Positions 23,558 through 35,430 of a stretch of 64,000 nt of DNA are shown here, one piece after another; the stretch's first letter is position 1, and the number at the start of each line of letters is the position of its first letter. Location of the stretch: positions 18,289,364 through 18,353,363 of the forward strand of contig NC_081154.1 in the NCBI RefSeq assembly GCF_958295425.1, in the 5' to 3' direction. The notes below the pieces were generated by a model. The model saw nothing but the letters and a program-made list of their open reading frames with translations, was not told where the DNA came from and did no database searches. Origin of the DNA: Solea solea. Its lineage: Eukaryota > Chordata > Actinopteri > Pleuronectiformes > Soleidae. Both the position numbers and the translations under genes were made by a program.

Positions 23558-24013
23558 TCGGCAGCGTCAGCAAGCATCCGTCCGGGTCACATGTCCTCCA
23601 GTGAGACATGACTGTGTCTCTGTGTGACCTAAAGGTGAGAGAAAGTGAAGAGAAGTCTCCTCCAGGGATCAATAAAGCATTACATCACATCACAATCAGC
23701 TGCAGGTGTGTGGAGACTCACGTTACAGAGGCTGAGACTCACTGGAGAACTTCCCTCCACAGGGTGGCGTGGTTTCACCACAACACACACAGGGTCAATG
23801 TGAACGTGGCTCAGTGGTGGATCCTCATGCTTGTGCACTCGGTCACTTTCCTTTGACCAGATGATATTGTTAAAGGTGGAGTGTGGATAGAGGAAGGGGC
23901 TGATGTGAGGGGGGAAGGGCGGCACAGTGGGGACATCAAAACAAATGGTCCATGTTGAGATTTGATGACTACAGTTCCACTGTTAGACTCAGTGTTAGTA
24001 ACTGTGTCAGGGG

Positions 24014-24043
24014 TCACTGCTGCTGCTGCTGCTGCTGCTGCTG
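24014..24043. repeat. (CTG)n triplet repeat
   Basis: About nine CTG units lie in intergenic DNA. Confidence 0.9.
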
Positions 24044-25483
24044 CGTGAGGTCGCATATCTGATATCTGAGCGATATATGACGACATCAGTGGATAAAAAG
24101 CTGGGGTAGGCAACACATTTTGTCACAATTTAACAATTACCCCATTATTAGCTTTCAGTGTAATGTAAGTGAAGTGATCTGAGAGATCAGAGAGAGGACT
24201 ACACGTCTTATGACCGAGCAGAGAGAGAGAGAGCGAGAGAGTGGGCCAGTAATGGAGGAAGTACTCAAACTAGACATGCACGATACTTTTTTTTTTGCCA
24301 ATATCTAATATGCTTATATATTGTGAGTACTTGTATGTAGATAAAATATTTTGATACCAATATCCTCAGCCATTTTCTAGAGTTCACCCTCTGGTGTTTA
24401 AGATAAGTTGGTTTTGGGAAGTTTCAACCTTATTTTTGCCTCAATACATTCAACATTGTGAGAAGAACCAAAAAAAAGAAAGCCCACTTCCACACTCAAC
24501 TTTAATTCCCCTAAAGATTTTCAAGTAATATTGAAGGTCAAATCCACACTGGGTCTTGATTCTGGAGTAAACAGAGCTTTTAAACCTTTTTCTGATGGAC
24601 CAAGTGTTTTAAAAATGAAACACCAATTATTATTTTATATTATATAGCTACACCTTACTGCTAACATCATCATTATTATTATTATTATAATAGCTTGTTC
24701 ATTTCTGAGGGCCACATGAGGAGCTGGAACCAATCCCAGATGGCGTTGGGGCAACAGGCATGATGTCACACCCTGGACGAGATGATGAAGACAATAGTGA
24801 TGATGATGATGATTGTCATTGATGTGAATCATTTGTGAAATGCTGCTGGTCTCTATCGTCTTCTCTTTCCTCTCTTTTGTCGCAGTGATGTTTGTAATCA
24901 CGTCTGTCCGTCCTGGGAGACATGTGTTGAGCTTGTGAGATGGAGCAGTGTGAGGAAGTGAGTGCACGTCTGTGCTCCAAGTGCTTCCTCTGGTGTCCAA
25001 TATGGATTTCCACAGAAATGTGAACCTAAAGCCTGCGCGCATTCATTATGAATGTGTGTTCCATTGCTCCCTGAAGTGGGGTGGAGACAGCTGGAAACAG
25101 GACAATGAAAAAGCCCATTATATGCTGTTGCACTGCAGCCAAACCAAACAGCGTCGACGATATCCCTCCTTTCACCACCACTAATTATCAAGCCAGAGAC
25201 ATTTCCCCTCATGTGATTATAATGCTTTATAAATTGCTCCCTTTGGCAGAGTTGAGCTCCAGTGAGCAGCACTTGTGCTTGTGCACCGGCTGCTCAGCGA
25301 CGGGCAGAAGGACTTCCAGGTCTCCTCTCAAGGATGAGGGATGGAGTGGAAGACCATCACATGGGTGGTGGTGTGATGTGTTGGCCTGTCCACACAATCC
25401 TCTCACAACTGGATAACACGCTGTCTTTCTTGATTTGTGTGATTGTGAACCATCATCACTTTATTACTAATATGCACGTGTTT
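24044..25483. other. Intergenic, no gene seen
   Basis: It contains AT- and GAT-rich simple repeats (24665-24690, 24797-24815) and a second GGAGCTGGAACCAATCCCAG fragment at 24715-24790. ACATGCACGATACT near 24275 suggests a hAT remnant. Overlapping open frames on both strands at 24635-25416 show no recognisable domain. Confidence 0.4.
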
Positions 25484-27290
25484 CAGAATCAGAATCAGAA
25501 TCCTTTTATTGTCATTGCACATGTACAACGAAATTTTAGCAGCAACCGAGTGTCAAAGTACGTAAAAAAGTACAGGTAATAAAAAAAAGGAACAAGGTTC
25601 AGTGCAAAAGGATATAAAATAGATAAATAGATAGTATGTACAGTGTTTGTTACAATATATGCACATGTCCTTGGGTGGTGTGTGTGTGCGTGTGTGTGTG
25701 TCAGTGTTTGTTTGTGTTCAGTGTAGTGATGGCTTGTGGGTAAAAGCTGTTTCTGAGTCTGTTTGTTCTAGTTTTGATGGACCTGTAGCGTCTGCCAGAG
25801 GGTAACAGGTCGAAGAGGTGATGTGCGGGGTGGGAACTGTCTTCTGTGATTGCCTCAGCTCTGCTCAGAGTAGATGTCTCTGAGGGAAGGGAGGGGGCAT
25901 CCGATGATCCTCTGTGCTGTCTTGACCACTTGCTGTAGCCTCTTCCTTTCCGCCTCGGTGCAGTGGGAGAACCACACCGTGATGCAGTAGGTTAAGATGC
26001 TCTCGATGGTAGAGCGGTAGAAGGCCACCAGCAGCTTCTGGCAGATGTTACTTTTCCTGAGCACTCTCAGGTAGTGCAGACGGTGTTGTGCCTTCTTGAT
26101 GACAGCTGAGGTTTTAGCAGACCAGTAAAGGTTTGCAGAGATCACGGTGCCCAGGAAGGTGAAGGTGTGGGTCCTCTCTACGCAGTCCTTGTGTATGTAG
26201 AGGGGAAGTGGATCTGACCTGTGTTTCCTGAAGTCCAGGATGATTTCTTTTGTCTTCGTGGTGTTCAGAGACAGGTTGTTAACTGAGCACCACTCAGACA
26301 GTTTCTGGACCTCGTCCCTGTAGGTCTGCAAACTTGGTGATGGTGTTACTGGAGTGGGTGGGTCTGCAGTCAGTGGTGTAGAGGGTGTAGAGCAGTGAAC
26401 TCAGCACACACCCTTGTGGGGAGCCTGTGCTCAGTGTCCGGGTGGAGGAAAGGTGGTGACCCAGTTTGACCGTCTGAGGTCGGTTGGTGAGAAACTCCTT
26501 GATCCAGGAGCAGGTGGGTGGGGGGAGTCCCAGGTCAGACAGTTTGCTGACCAGGATGTCGGGGATGATTGTGTTAAAGGCTGAGCTGAAGTCAATGAAG
26601 AGCATTCTGACGTCGCTCTCCCGGTGTTCCAGGTGGCTCAGCGCGGTGTGGAGTGTTTGCTCTGTAGGCGAACTGGTGAGGGTTGAGGGAGGGAGGGAGG
26701 TGGGTCTTGATGTGGGTTAGGACCAGCTGTTCCAGGCACTTGGTGATGATGGGTGTGAGTGCTACTGGGCGGTAGTCCTTGTGGGTGGCGGCGGTTTATT
26801 TTTTAGGGATTGGGATGATGGTGGACGATTTCAGGCAAGCTGGGATGATGGATTGTGTCAGGGAGAGGTTGAAGATTGTGGTGAAGACCTGCAAGAGTTG
26901 TGCGGCGCAGGCCTTGAGCACCTTCCCTGGAACACCGTCCGGTCCAGAAGCTTTCCTGGGGTTCACCCTGCTTCGCATCCGTTCCACTTCATGTGCCTGC
27001 ACAGTCAGATGTTGGGGGCTGGGAGCTGGGTTCGGCTGGGGTGGTGTGGCTGCAGACTGTTGGGCAGGGGTCTCGAAGCGTGCGAAGAAGGAGTTTATCT
27101 CCTCCGCTAGTGCGATGCTCGAATCCACTCCTGTGTTGGTCTGTCCTCTGAAGTTGGTAATCTACTGGATTCCTGCCACACCTGTCGGGAGTTGTTGTTA
27201 GAGAGGTGGTTTTAAATCCTCTGTCTGTGCTCTGCTTTTGCTTTCGTGATTCCTCTCTTCAGGTCAGCTCTACGTTGTAATAAACGTTCA
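25484..27290 (-). mobile_element. Truncated non-LTR retrotransposon, L2/Rex1 (CR1-like) group
   Basis: Reverse-transcriptase fragments read on the - strand in several frames. KASGPDGVPGKVLKAC lies at about 27020-26920, [15 protein letters not shown] at about 26605, [19 protein letters not shown] at about 26430, and WCSVNNLSLNTTKTKE followed by the thumb region at 26330-25855. The catalytic FADD motif is lost at a frameshift (FADLQGRG, about 26330). The 3' end is a TATTGCACATGTACAACGAAAT-type tail (its complement at 25510-25535) capped by repeated AGAATC. The 5' part with the endonuclease is missing. Clade assignment is from memory. Confidence 0.8.
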
Positions 27291-28394
27291 TTTTTTAGTT
27301 TTATACAGTTTTGAAGAATTGTCGGATTTAAAGTAAGTGAAGTTATAGTGGACATTATATTTTATTTCTGGTGAACACTATTTTTATTAGCTCCCATCCT
27401 CACAACAGTCAGAACACAGTGGAAGAAGAAATGAGCGCCCTCATCACACCCCGCCTCTTCCAATGACAGAGGAGGAGCTAATAATCTCCATCTGAGCCTG
27501 AGATGGGAGCGAGCGTTGTCATCCAACCCCCAAGAGGCTCCTGCTCAAACTCCTCTCAACCTCCTCACCCAGCTTCTCCCCCACATAGCCCTCACCCCCA
27601 CTCAAACTGTGGCGGGCCATGATACCCAACTGCTATTATGAGTTCCAGTGTTGCCTAGCAACTGGCTGGCGGATTACAATCGGAGCGGTGCATGGTGGAA
27701 AAGTGTGTTTATGGGTGTGTGTATACAGGCGTGTGTGTGTGTGCATGCATTAGAGCCTGCGTGTGTGTGTGTGTGAGTGTGTTTGTTAAAAGTGTCACCA
27801 GTGTAAATTCACACTATTTCTAACCGTCATCTATAAATGGAAGGAACGTCTGTCTGTCTGACTGTCTGTCTGTCTGTTCATCAGATAATAGTCCAGCTGT
27901 TCACAGGACTTGGCAGGTGACTCACTGAGGTCACCAGTAAACTGCAGCCCAAAGCAGATTTGTAAGCATATCCGATCAGAATCTGATCTTCCTGACCAAC
28001 TGTTTACATTATATTATATATATTATATAAGTGATCAGATGTGTGTGTCCATATTGACATTGTGGAGTCTTTCACATAGATTTACAGTGACAGGCCAAAC
28101 AAAATAAACAAAAATCTGTGCCTGTCTCTGTTCTTTCTTCAGATCTTCAAACCATTGTCTTCCACTGTGTCGACCGTTTCACACGTCTCCAATGAACTCT
28201 CATCTCTGTGGACACACATCATTGATGTTGAGTGACGCTGATGACACTTTGAAATCCTATCTGAGTAACTGAGCCGTTCAGATTGAAAGGGATCTATGAA
28301 AATACAATCACAATCGCATTTGAAACCACTTCTGTACGCGGTTTGAATCAGTGCAGGAAAAATGAGATGTCATGTGTTTATTTAAGCTGTGCAG
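27291..28394. other. Intergenic, no gene seen
   Basis: It contains short TG and CTGT runs (27737-27783, 27848-27878). No coding similarity or complete repeat is seen. Confidence 0.4.
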
Positions 28395-30325
28395 GCTGAC
28401 AAAACAACTGGCGGCCCGTGGGCCAAAACTGGCCCACCAGCATTAATAACCGGCCCAGTAGATGAATTCAAAATCACATTTCTCTTTTTTTTGCTTTTAA
28501 AATACTAGTAACCATCTGTGGCAGATTCAAGTGTTTTTAAACCAACATATCTGTTACATTTGCTATTCTTTGTTTTCAATTGCCTCGAAACAAACTGGCC
28601 TTGGCCCAAAGACTTTGATGTGTATAGTGAGTGACACATAAATAAAAAAAACTAATCAATAAATACTGGCGATGAGGATAAATAAGATATGGTGGAAGAG
28701 CAACAAAGCGAGTTGTCTTTCAACTGGAAGGTTTGGGGTTGAATTCCTGGCTCTGCTCGTCTGCATGCTGACATGTCCCCGAGCAAGACACATCAGTATG
28801 AAAGTGTGCTGTGTGTGTGTGTGTGTTGTGTGAAGCAGCTTTGAATGGTCGTTAAGGCGAGGAGAGCTCTGACAACATAGACCATAATAGACCATATATC
28901 ATGTGTAGCATCCTAGAGGGAAATCTAACATAATACAATAAAACAGATACACACACACGTGTATATGTATATATATATATTTATTTATTTATTTATTTAA
29001 TATTAATTACGCATACACATCTGTGCTGCACAGCAAGATGAATGAACATGCGTTATTGTACACATGCCCCTGTGGTGTGGTGAGGGCTGTAATGGGTAAC
29101 AGTCACTGCGGGGCAGCAGCGTGGAGACGCATAGAAGTAGAGAAATGCAAAGTAATAAACACAAATTCAAATAGTTGTCAGTGCAGAAACATAAACTCCT
29201 CCAAAGATGATCCTGCAGCTTGATGAACACCTCCATAAAACAAGGGAATCTGATGAACAGAGTGGCCTTTCTCCTCTTTGTTGTCTGTTCTCATGAAATA
29301 ACCCTCAGAACACATTAAAGCTTAATGACTTCACCACACTGATGACAAACTGCAGTGTAATTGTTCTGCACAACCTGGACTTGGTGAGGAGGAGCTCTGT
29401 TATGGTGAGCTCAAAGCTAAGGCAGGAGCAGGTGCACGGGCCAAAAACTACAATAATAATTCAAATAAATAATTAAAAACAACAACAACAGCAATGATAA
29501 TAATAATAATTTGGCTAAAATAAAAGGTTTCTAGCAATTATAGCAAATATATTGCTACACGGAATACAATTAGCCAAACGTATGCCATCTTTTTCACTTT
29601 AATCTGGCATTATAATCTAATCCAGACGGCAGCCAGTCCAACAGTTACACAGTTATTGACATGCTGAAACGACGCTGACGGTAACACGTGACGTTATAGA
29701 AGAGAAGCTTTGTGGATGCAAGGGCGGACGTTTGTGGATGTACAGTGGGGACATGTCCTCACTAATATTAGAGACAGGAATGTTGTGAGAGGAGAGCGAC
29801 TATTTACGAGCATCAGTGAACGCATCACAGACGAGCAGAAATATGCTGTGAGTCACAGAGGAGAGAGAGAGAGAGAGAGCAGGTCAAACCTAAAGAGTCA
29901 TCACCAGTCTTGTAACCAGTCCTCCCCCGCTCCTCTGTGCCCTCTGGAAAACCAGCCATGATTTGACTTGTGAATGCACTCCTTTAGCACTTTAGTTTGG
30001 TGCTTGTACTTAAAATATTTGTAATGTAAATAAATCTTTCTTTGTCCAAGTCAACGTTGTGTCACTTTAACTCGGCCAACGACATCGCGATACACCAGTG
30101 AGGTGAGCGTCTGTGACCTGTCCCGCCCACGAGGAGCACCGTGAGTGACTCCTGCTGCAGCCAATCACAGCCCAGCACCATGTTGCATGTGTAACGTGAC
30201 ATACAGACGTACCCAGATCAGATGACCGTTGAGACTCAGTTGCTTTACCTTAAAGTAGCTCAGCTTCGCGGGTAGGAAGATGAAAAAGGGCCGTATCTGG
30301 CCCGCGAGCCACGAGTTGAATAGGA
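28395..30325. mobile_element. Possible hAT-type element with GGCCCG inverted ends
   Basis: TGGCGGCCCGTGGGCCAA near 28408 and, reversed, GTGGCTCGCGGGCCAGATAC near 30315 look like inverted ends of the abundant GGCCCGCGGGCC family of fish and tetrapod DNA transposons. I see no transposase frame and no clean 8-bp duplication. A SINE (28688-28880) and AT-rich simple repeats (28960-29010, 29460-29510) lie inside. Confidence 0.35.
28688..28880 (+). repeat. tRNA-derived SINE
   Basis: GAGTTGTCTTTCAACTGGAA then GGTTTGGGGTTGAATTCC resembles the anticodon arm and B box of a tRNA. It is followed by the body CCCCGAGCAAGACAC, a TG run and the shared tail GTGAAGCAGCTTTGAATGG. Related copies are at 10060-10325, 52705-52835 (reversed) and 62770-62965 (reversed). 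Confidence 0.55.
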
Positions 30326-31334
30326 CTAAACTAAGGTCTCCTTTAAAAGACAGAGATTTTAATGTAAGTGAGTTTCCTGGTTAAATAAAACTGTCTTGAT
30401 ATATCTGTATCAGATTCAGACTGACTGACAAAGGTCAAATCAAGCACTTCATTTAAAATGACCACTGTTAGATTTCAGCCAAAGAGTAAAGATGGGTTTT
30501 AAAAGTGGACAGTGAGGGGGCGTGTCTAACACGCTGTGGAAGACTGTTCCATATATGCTGAGTAAATATGTTGAAATATGGAGATAAAAGGTTTCTGTCC
30601 AACAGCAACCTCCAATACTTATTGACCTATTTATTTATTTATTTTTTACTAAAAGTGAATAAAACTAAGAATCTTTTTTATTCCAAAAGACTAAGACTAA
30701 ATCTAAAATGGCAACAGTGGTGTGACCGTGCCTGTGTCCAGCTCCCTGCGACCCTCGTGTGGGTGATAACGCCGTACAGACAATATTATATTATCACCAA
30801 GACCATTCAGTTTCCACAGTGTTCGTACGCTGCCCTGTTTTACAAGGTTAACAAATCCCTGAATCCACATCAGCATGTGGATCAACACCAGTTTGACAAA
30901 TGTCTTCCTTGGGCGTGACCCACATCCTGATGAAATATCTTCACACTCTTTGACAAACAGACAGACGACGCCACACTTTGATGTTCCCGTCGTCATTTGA
31001 CATAGATCTGTGTGTAAAATCATCGTTTACATGGAATGATCAGATTGTGGTGTGCGATATTGATGAAAATCAATATCCCAATATCTTTTGGGATTTTGCC
31101 GATATTTTGCAATCCTCAAACGTGTTTGTAAAAGCATGAAAGGCCTGTTGTACCAGCTTCTCTTGTTAATAGTTTATTAGATGTTAATGATAATATTGAA
31201 ACATAATAAAAAATAATAATATAAAACAGGTCGTATTTATTCACTTAAACTTACTTTATAAAATATTGCACAACGAGCAACAAAAACTATCATAAGAGCA
31301 TTTTAAAGTGATGTAAACAATACTTGTATTTTGA
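30326..31334. other. Intergenic, no gene seen
   Basis: Overlapping open frames near 30568-31023 on both strands lack recognisable similarity. AATATCCCAATATC repeats near 31065-31105 suggest a decayed hAT fragment. Confidence 0.4.
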
Positions 31335-31545
31335 CTCAGTTTGACCCCGTGGCCAGGTGGAAAGGGAACTTGGCTTGTAACTGCAGGGTTGCCAGTTCAA
31401 GTCCCCACCATATCAAATGGGCTAGGGTACCTCTGACCAAGGTACGTGCTACTCAGTGTGGCAGCCCACTGCTCCTAATTCTAGGGTAGGTCAAATGCAG
31501 AGAAATCATATCCCTAAGGGGATTAATAAAATCTAGATTTAGTCT
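31335..31545 (+). repeat. tRNA-derived SINE
   Basis: TGGCCAGGTGGAAAGG (A box) and GGTTGCCAGTTCAAGTCCCC (B box) are correctly spaced. The head is followed by a body with CTGACCAAGGTACGTG and GCAGCCCACTGCTCC, and the tail GGGGATTAATAAAATC. It does not fold as a functional tRNA. Confidence 0.6.
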
Positions 31546-32814
31546 AATTCTCCTGTAGTAGAAGAAGCTTCGCTTCAGCCTCTGTAAACAAACACGTCTG
31601 TCCTCTCTCTGTCTCATTGTCCTCTTCTTCCACGTCTGTGACTTTCTTGTCTGTTCATTATTCTTTTTTCTGGAATGCAATACATCAATACGCCACGTTT
31701 ACGTGGATCAGATATGAAAAGGACATATACCTGTCCTCTTCTTGTCCTCTACTTGTCCTCTACCTGTCCTCTCATTCAGAATGAAATCTGTTTCCAAATG
31801 TACTGTACATGACATATTTGTATTCCGATTACCAGTGTCACTGATGTAATATAACCCTTCCCTCAGTCTTCTCCTCTTCTCATTTGTCACTGTCACTCAT
31901 TTGTTTTTTTTTAAATGTGAAATTGTTGCTCTACATTCAGCAGCAGGTGAAGAAAACATTGTTGATAACGTGGAAGACAAACTGCAAACACATTCCCGAT
32001 AAATCCTCAGTCCCTGAGGGATTTCATCAGCGTTGTGTGGGCGGAGAGAAGGAAGGAAGGAAGGAGGAGGCGTCTCTGATATGTAACGTCAATATCTCAA
32101 TAACACCGGGCTGCATTTTCCAGATGATTTGACACTGTGAATGTTTTCTTGTGAAGGCTCTTTAATGCACTCATGGAGAGATAAAGACAGTTTAATAATG
32201 TGCAGTTCTCTGTCAGCTCATCTCCTCTTGTCCTTCTCTCTGTCAGACACAGTCTCACGCCTCAGACCTGGAACAAACAAGGAACCATGAAATGAATAAT
32301 GAAAAACCTGAGCCTCTCTGAGCCTCTTGTGTGACAGCAGCAGTAATCAGTCATCTGGTCCTCACGTGATCGGGGCCTTGTTTCACTTGTGTTACAAACA
32401 GCAGCGTGTCTGTCACCCCCTCAGTCTAACATTAGCACGTATAACAAATTGCTCTCATCGCTCTTCACCCTTTAAAAACTGTTTCAAACAGAAATTCACA
32501 TCTCACGTCATATAAAAGCTTCCATTTCACTTCATTTAGAATTCATTTCCACTTTTCCCTTCTTGAGTGGAGACTCTTTCTGTTTGACCACCTTTGTACA
32601 AGACATCCAATTAACCACAGTCTGGTCTCATGGAAAAGCACTGATAGAATCATTGTCTTCAAACTATAGCAAAGTGTTACACTTTTTAGCACTTTAATAG
32701 TTCCACAACAGTTTTATTTTTGATTCACACATGCTCAAGGAAAACCAACATTTCCCTCATGGAGACACACACACATACATACACACAAGCACACATTACA
32801 CACTCACACTTTTG
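31546..32814. other. Intergenic, no gene seen
   Basis: A 12-bp motif, TTGTCCTCTACC, is repeated three to four times at 31735-31775. No other structure is recognised. Confidence 0.4.
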
Positions 32815-33070
32815 CGTCTGTTTTTTTATTGTTATTATATATAATTTGTGATTATTAGTTTGTTATCACTTTTATATAGTTAGATGATTTTTTTTGTATG
32901 TTGATTTTGTGTTTTCTTTTAGATATTTGTCAAAGTTGAACTTAGGTAGAGGATTCAAATAAGCCCACTCGGCTTTCTGCCTCTTCCTGCACTGTATGTT
33001 ACTTTGTATTCTTTGTCAATCTTGTATTTTTTTCTTTTAAACTGTGCAAAATAAAATAAACAATAAACAT
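32815..33070 (+). mobile_element. 5'-truncated LINE 3' end (probable)
   Basis: AAATAAGCCCACTCGGCTTT, CTGCCTCTTCCTGCACTGTA and a final AAAATAAAATAAACAATAAA resemble the 3' UTRs of fish L1/Tx1-type LINEs (ATAAGCTTTTGCTTCTTCCTGC type). No coding part remains. Confidence 0.4.
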
Positions 33071-34099
33071 GTGTCATATCAACATTTGTCAAACAAAGCA
33101 CTAATGAAGTAAGAGATGTTTGTTTGTTCATGTGCAGAGGGATGAGTGATGAGGAGGAGAAGAGGAAGACGACAGAGAAGGTTCATGGATGTTGGTCAGG
33201 ACATGAGGACATGAGGACATGAGGACATGATCTTTTAGGATTTAGAGTTTTTAAGTGCGTATCAATTAGTGAAAGTGATTTTGACCTCTGCAGTTACACA
33301 CCAGTCGGGGGTTGGGTACCTTGTAACAGTGGAACAGACCAAACGAACCCGGGTCATAAACTGTCCAAGCAAAAAGACATTTCAAACACTTCATTTTGAC
33401 TTTTAGAATCAGTGGTTATTGTAAATGTCGAACGTTGTAATAAAACATTTAAGATAAAGTCATTTACAGTCAGTAACAGTCGTGTAAGAAGAGTTTCTTC
33501 TGCTCACAGTGAGTCACTGTTTGTCTGAACTATAACTAAACACACAAAGCTCCAAGGTCCATGTGTGAAGTGTTGTAAATATGCTGCAAGGACAGTTTCA
33601 GGCACATGTTGTTTCTGAGCTGAGAAAAGCAGAAACTGTAGAAAGTGACTGTCACTAGTGCCGTTAAACGTGGACTCCATGCTGCGTCTGACACGATCAT
33701 TCATCTAAAATAACTGTCACTTATTTACTCTATTAGCTCAATAAGGAATATAACGCACACGTGTATTGAATTCGTCTGAAAAACCTTTAAAAATAAAAAT
33801 GAACACAATTGATTTTTTAAATGGAGAAAATATCTTCAGTTTCATCGATTCAGAAAAAAGCAGACATTTATTTTTTTAATGAAAAAGTCCGAGGAACAGA
33901 AGAAAGGTTTCTCAGGGCATCTGAAGGTAAATTCACAGGTTTTATTGAACAACAACTAGATTACATTGAATGGGATAAATAATGGAAATATTCTTTTCAC
34001 ACTGTCTATGAACTACTTACACTGTAGACTCTACTGTAATTTAGCCAGCTATTCATTCATTGTATGCATATTTATCTTTGACTATCTTTGGATCTGTCA
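33071..34099. other. Intergenic, no gene seen
   Basis: It has a short GAGGACAT tandem at 33203-33228. No gene or complete repeat is seen before the hAT target duplication. Confidence 0.4.
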
Positions 34100-34107
34100 C
34101 CTGCTCC
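34100..34107. repeat. hAT target-site duplication, left copy
   Basis: CCTGCTCC here is repeated exactly at 43515-43522, abutting both ends of the hAT element. Eight bases is the duplication length characteristic of the hAT superfamily. Confidence 0.85.
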
Positions 34108-34426
34108 CAGAGCCGGCCCTGGGCATAGGCAGTATAGGCAAATGCTAGGGGCGCCGTCATCCGCAGGGGGCGCCGAAAACGGGGGGAAAAAAAATAAATA
34201 AATTTATTTTTTTTTACCAGTGCCATTATTACTATTATTTCGAAATATTATATAAGCCCACAGCAACATAAAGTCATAGCAAAGACTACTAAATAATGCA
34301 GAAGCCTTTTTTCTGGGTGCAACGATCCGTCGCTCTGTACCCGCCCTCTGTGAGGGGGGCGGGGTCAAGAGGCCAGCTGCCTGAATCTGACCCAGAGACG
34401 AAGAAAAAGATTAATGACACTGTATC

Positions 34427-34442
34427 AGAATTATGTCCAAAA
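34427..34442. repeat. L1 target-site duplication, left copy (16 bp)
   Basis: AGAATTATGTCCAAAA is repeated exactly at 42596-42611, just after the poly(A) tail. This fixes the boundaries of the L1 insertion, with one or two bases of ambiguity in the A tract. Confidence 0.93.
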
Positions 34443-34656
34443 TTATGTCGCGAGACTGCGCGAGATTGTGCAACCAAATCAAAACATGGCGGCGCGCGTC
34501 TAGCCCAAACATTTCCACACAGTATACTATCATCAAGGAAAAATAAGGGAAAAACTACTTGTCAGTCACATCTCCTTTTCTGCACGTGAAGAGGGCAAAT
34601 ACGGGAGACTGGAGGATCTGGAGGATTACATCGACGAGTACTTTGAACGAGTCGTA
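34443..34656 (+). promoter_or_regulatory. L1 5' UTR with a YY1-like site
   Basis: AACATGGCGGC at 34483-34493, about 40 bp from the 5' end, resembles the YY1 site (core ATGGC) found near the start of human L1. A CpG-rich GTCGCGAGACTGCGCGAG precedes it. The frame of ORF1 stays open upstream from 34504 to its ATG but contains no earlier ATG. Confidence 0.5.
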
Positions 34657-35430
34657 ATGGGGAAACCAAAACAACCAGCGGTTACCCCCTCCTCCAAACG
34701 CAGTCGCCCGGAGGACTCACCTGGAGCAGCCTCATCATCTGACAGCGAATTCACGGAGATTCTTACCTCCATCAACGCGAAGCTGGACACCTTCGATGGC
34801 CGACTCTCTCTGGTAGAGATTCTGCACAAGGAATTCCAATCGCTGCGAGAATCTCTTGAGTTCAGCCAGCAACAGGTGTCCCAGCTCGCGGCGGAAAACA
34901 ACACACTTCAAGGGTCGGTTAAAACGCTCACTGAGGAAACGAGGCGCCTCAGAGAAGAAAATACTCACATAAAGAACTCAATTACTGATCTACAGGCACG
35001 CAGCATGAGAGACAATCTAGTTTTCTCTGGGATCCCGGAAAAAAACGAAGAAGACGCAGGAGCGACAGTTAAGAACTTCATTATAAAACAACTCAAACTC
35101 CCGGCAGATACCGTCAAAAACATTTCATTCCACCGGGCCCATGGTCTAGGAGGGAGACGACAGGAAGGCCAGCGACCACGTCCGATTGTTGTCAAATTCG
35201 AACAGTTTAAACAAAAGGAGTTGGTCAAGAGCCGAGGCAGGGAGCTGCGAGGAACGGACTTCAGCGTAAACGACCAGTTCCCGAAAGAGATCCTGGAGCG
35301 ACGCAGGAGACTGTTCCCGGTGAGAAGAAAGTTTATTGACGGCGGATCCCGGGCAGTAATAGCAGTGGACAAGCTCTATGTCAACGGTCAGTTATACCGG
35401 GACAAAGAGGTAACCCCCTGGCTCTACTAA
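34657..35430 (+). CDS. LINE ORF1 protein (L1 ORF1p-like nucleic acid chaperone), 257 aa
   Basis: ORF1p coats the LINE RNA to form the retrotransposition particle. Residues 1-25 are basic and serine-rich (KRSRPEDSPGAASSSDSEF). About residues 30-115 form a heptad-rich coiled coil (SQLAAENNTLQGSVKTLTEE, then LREENTHIKNSI). RDNLVFSGIPE opens an RRM-like domain, which runs to about residue 195. FSVNDQFPKEILERRRRLFP belongs to the C-terminal domain of the family. There are no internal stops or frameshifts. The ATG at 34657 is the first in this open frame. Confidence 0.9.
   Translation: MGKPKQPAVTPSSKRSRPEDSPGAASSSDSEFTEILTSINAKLDTFDGRLSLVEILHKEFQSLRESLEFSQQQVSQLAAENNTLQGSVKTLTEETRRLREENTHIKNSITDLQARSMRDNLVFSGIPEKNEEDAGATVKNFIIKQLKLPADTVKNISFHRAHGLGGRRQEGQRPRPIVVKFEQFKQKELVKSRGRELRGTDFSVNDQFPKEILERRRRLFPVRRKFIDGGSRAVIAVDKLYVNGQLYRDKEVTPWLY

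Noticed and set aside
24635..25416. Cluster of open frames on both strands
   Set aside because: Several frames of similar length overlap, none with recognisable motifs, and a repeat fragment (GGAGCTGGAACC) underlies part of them.
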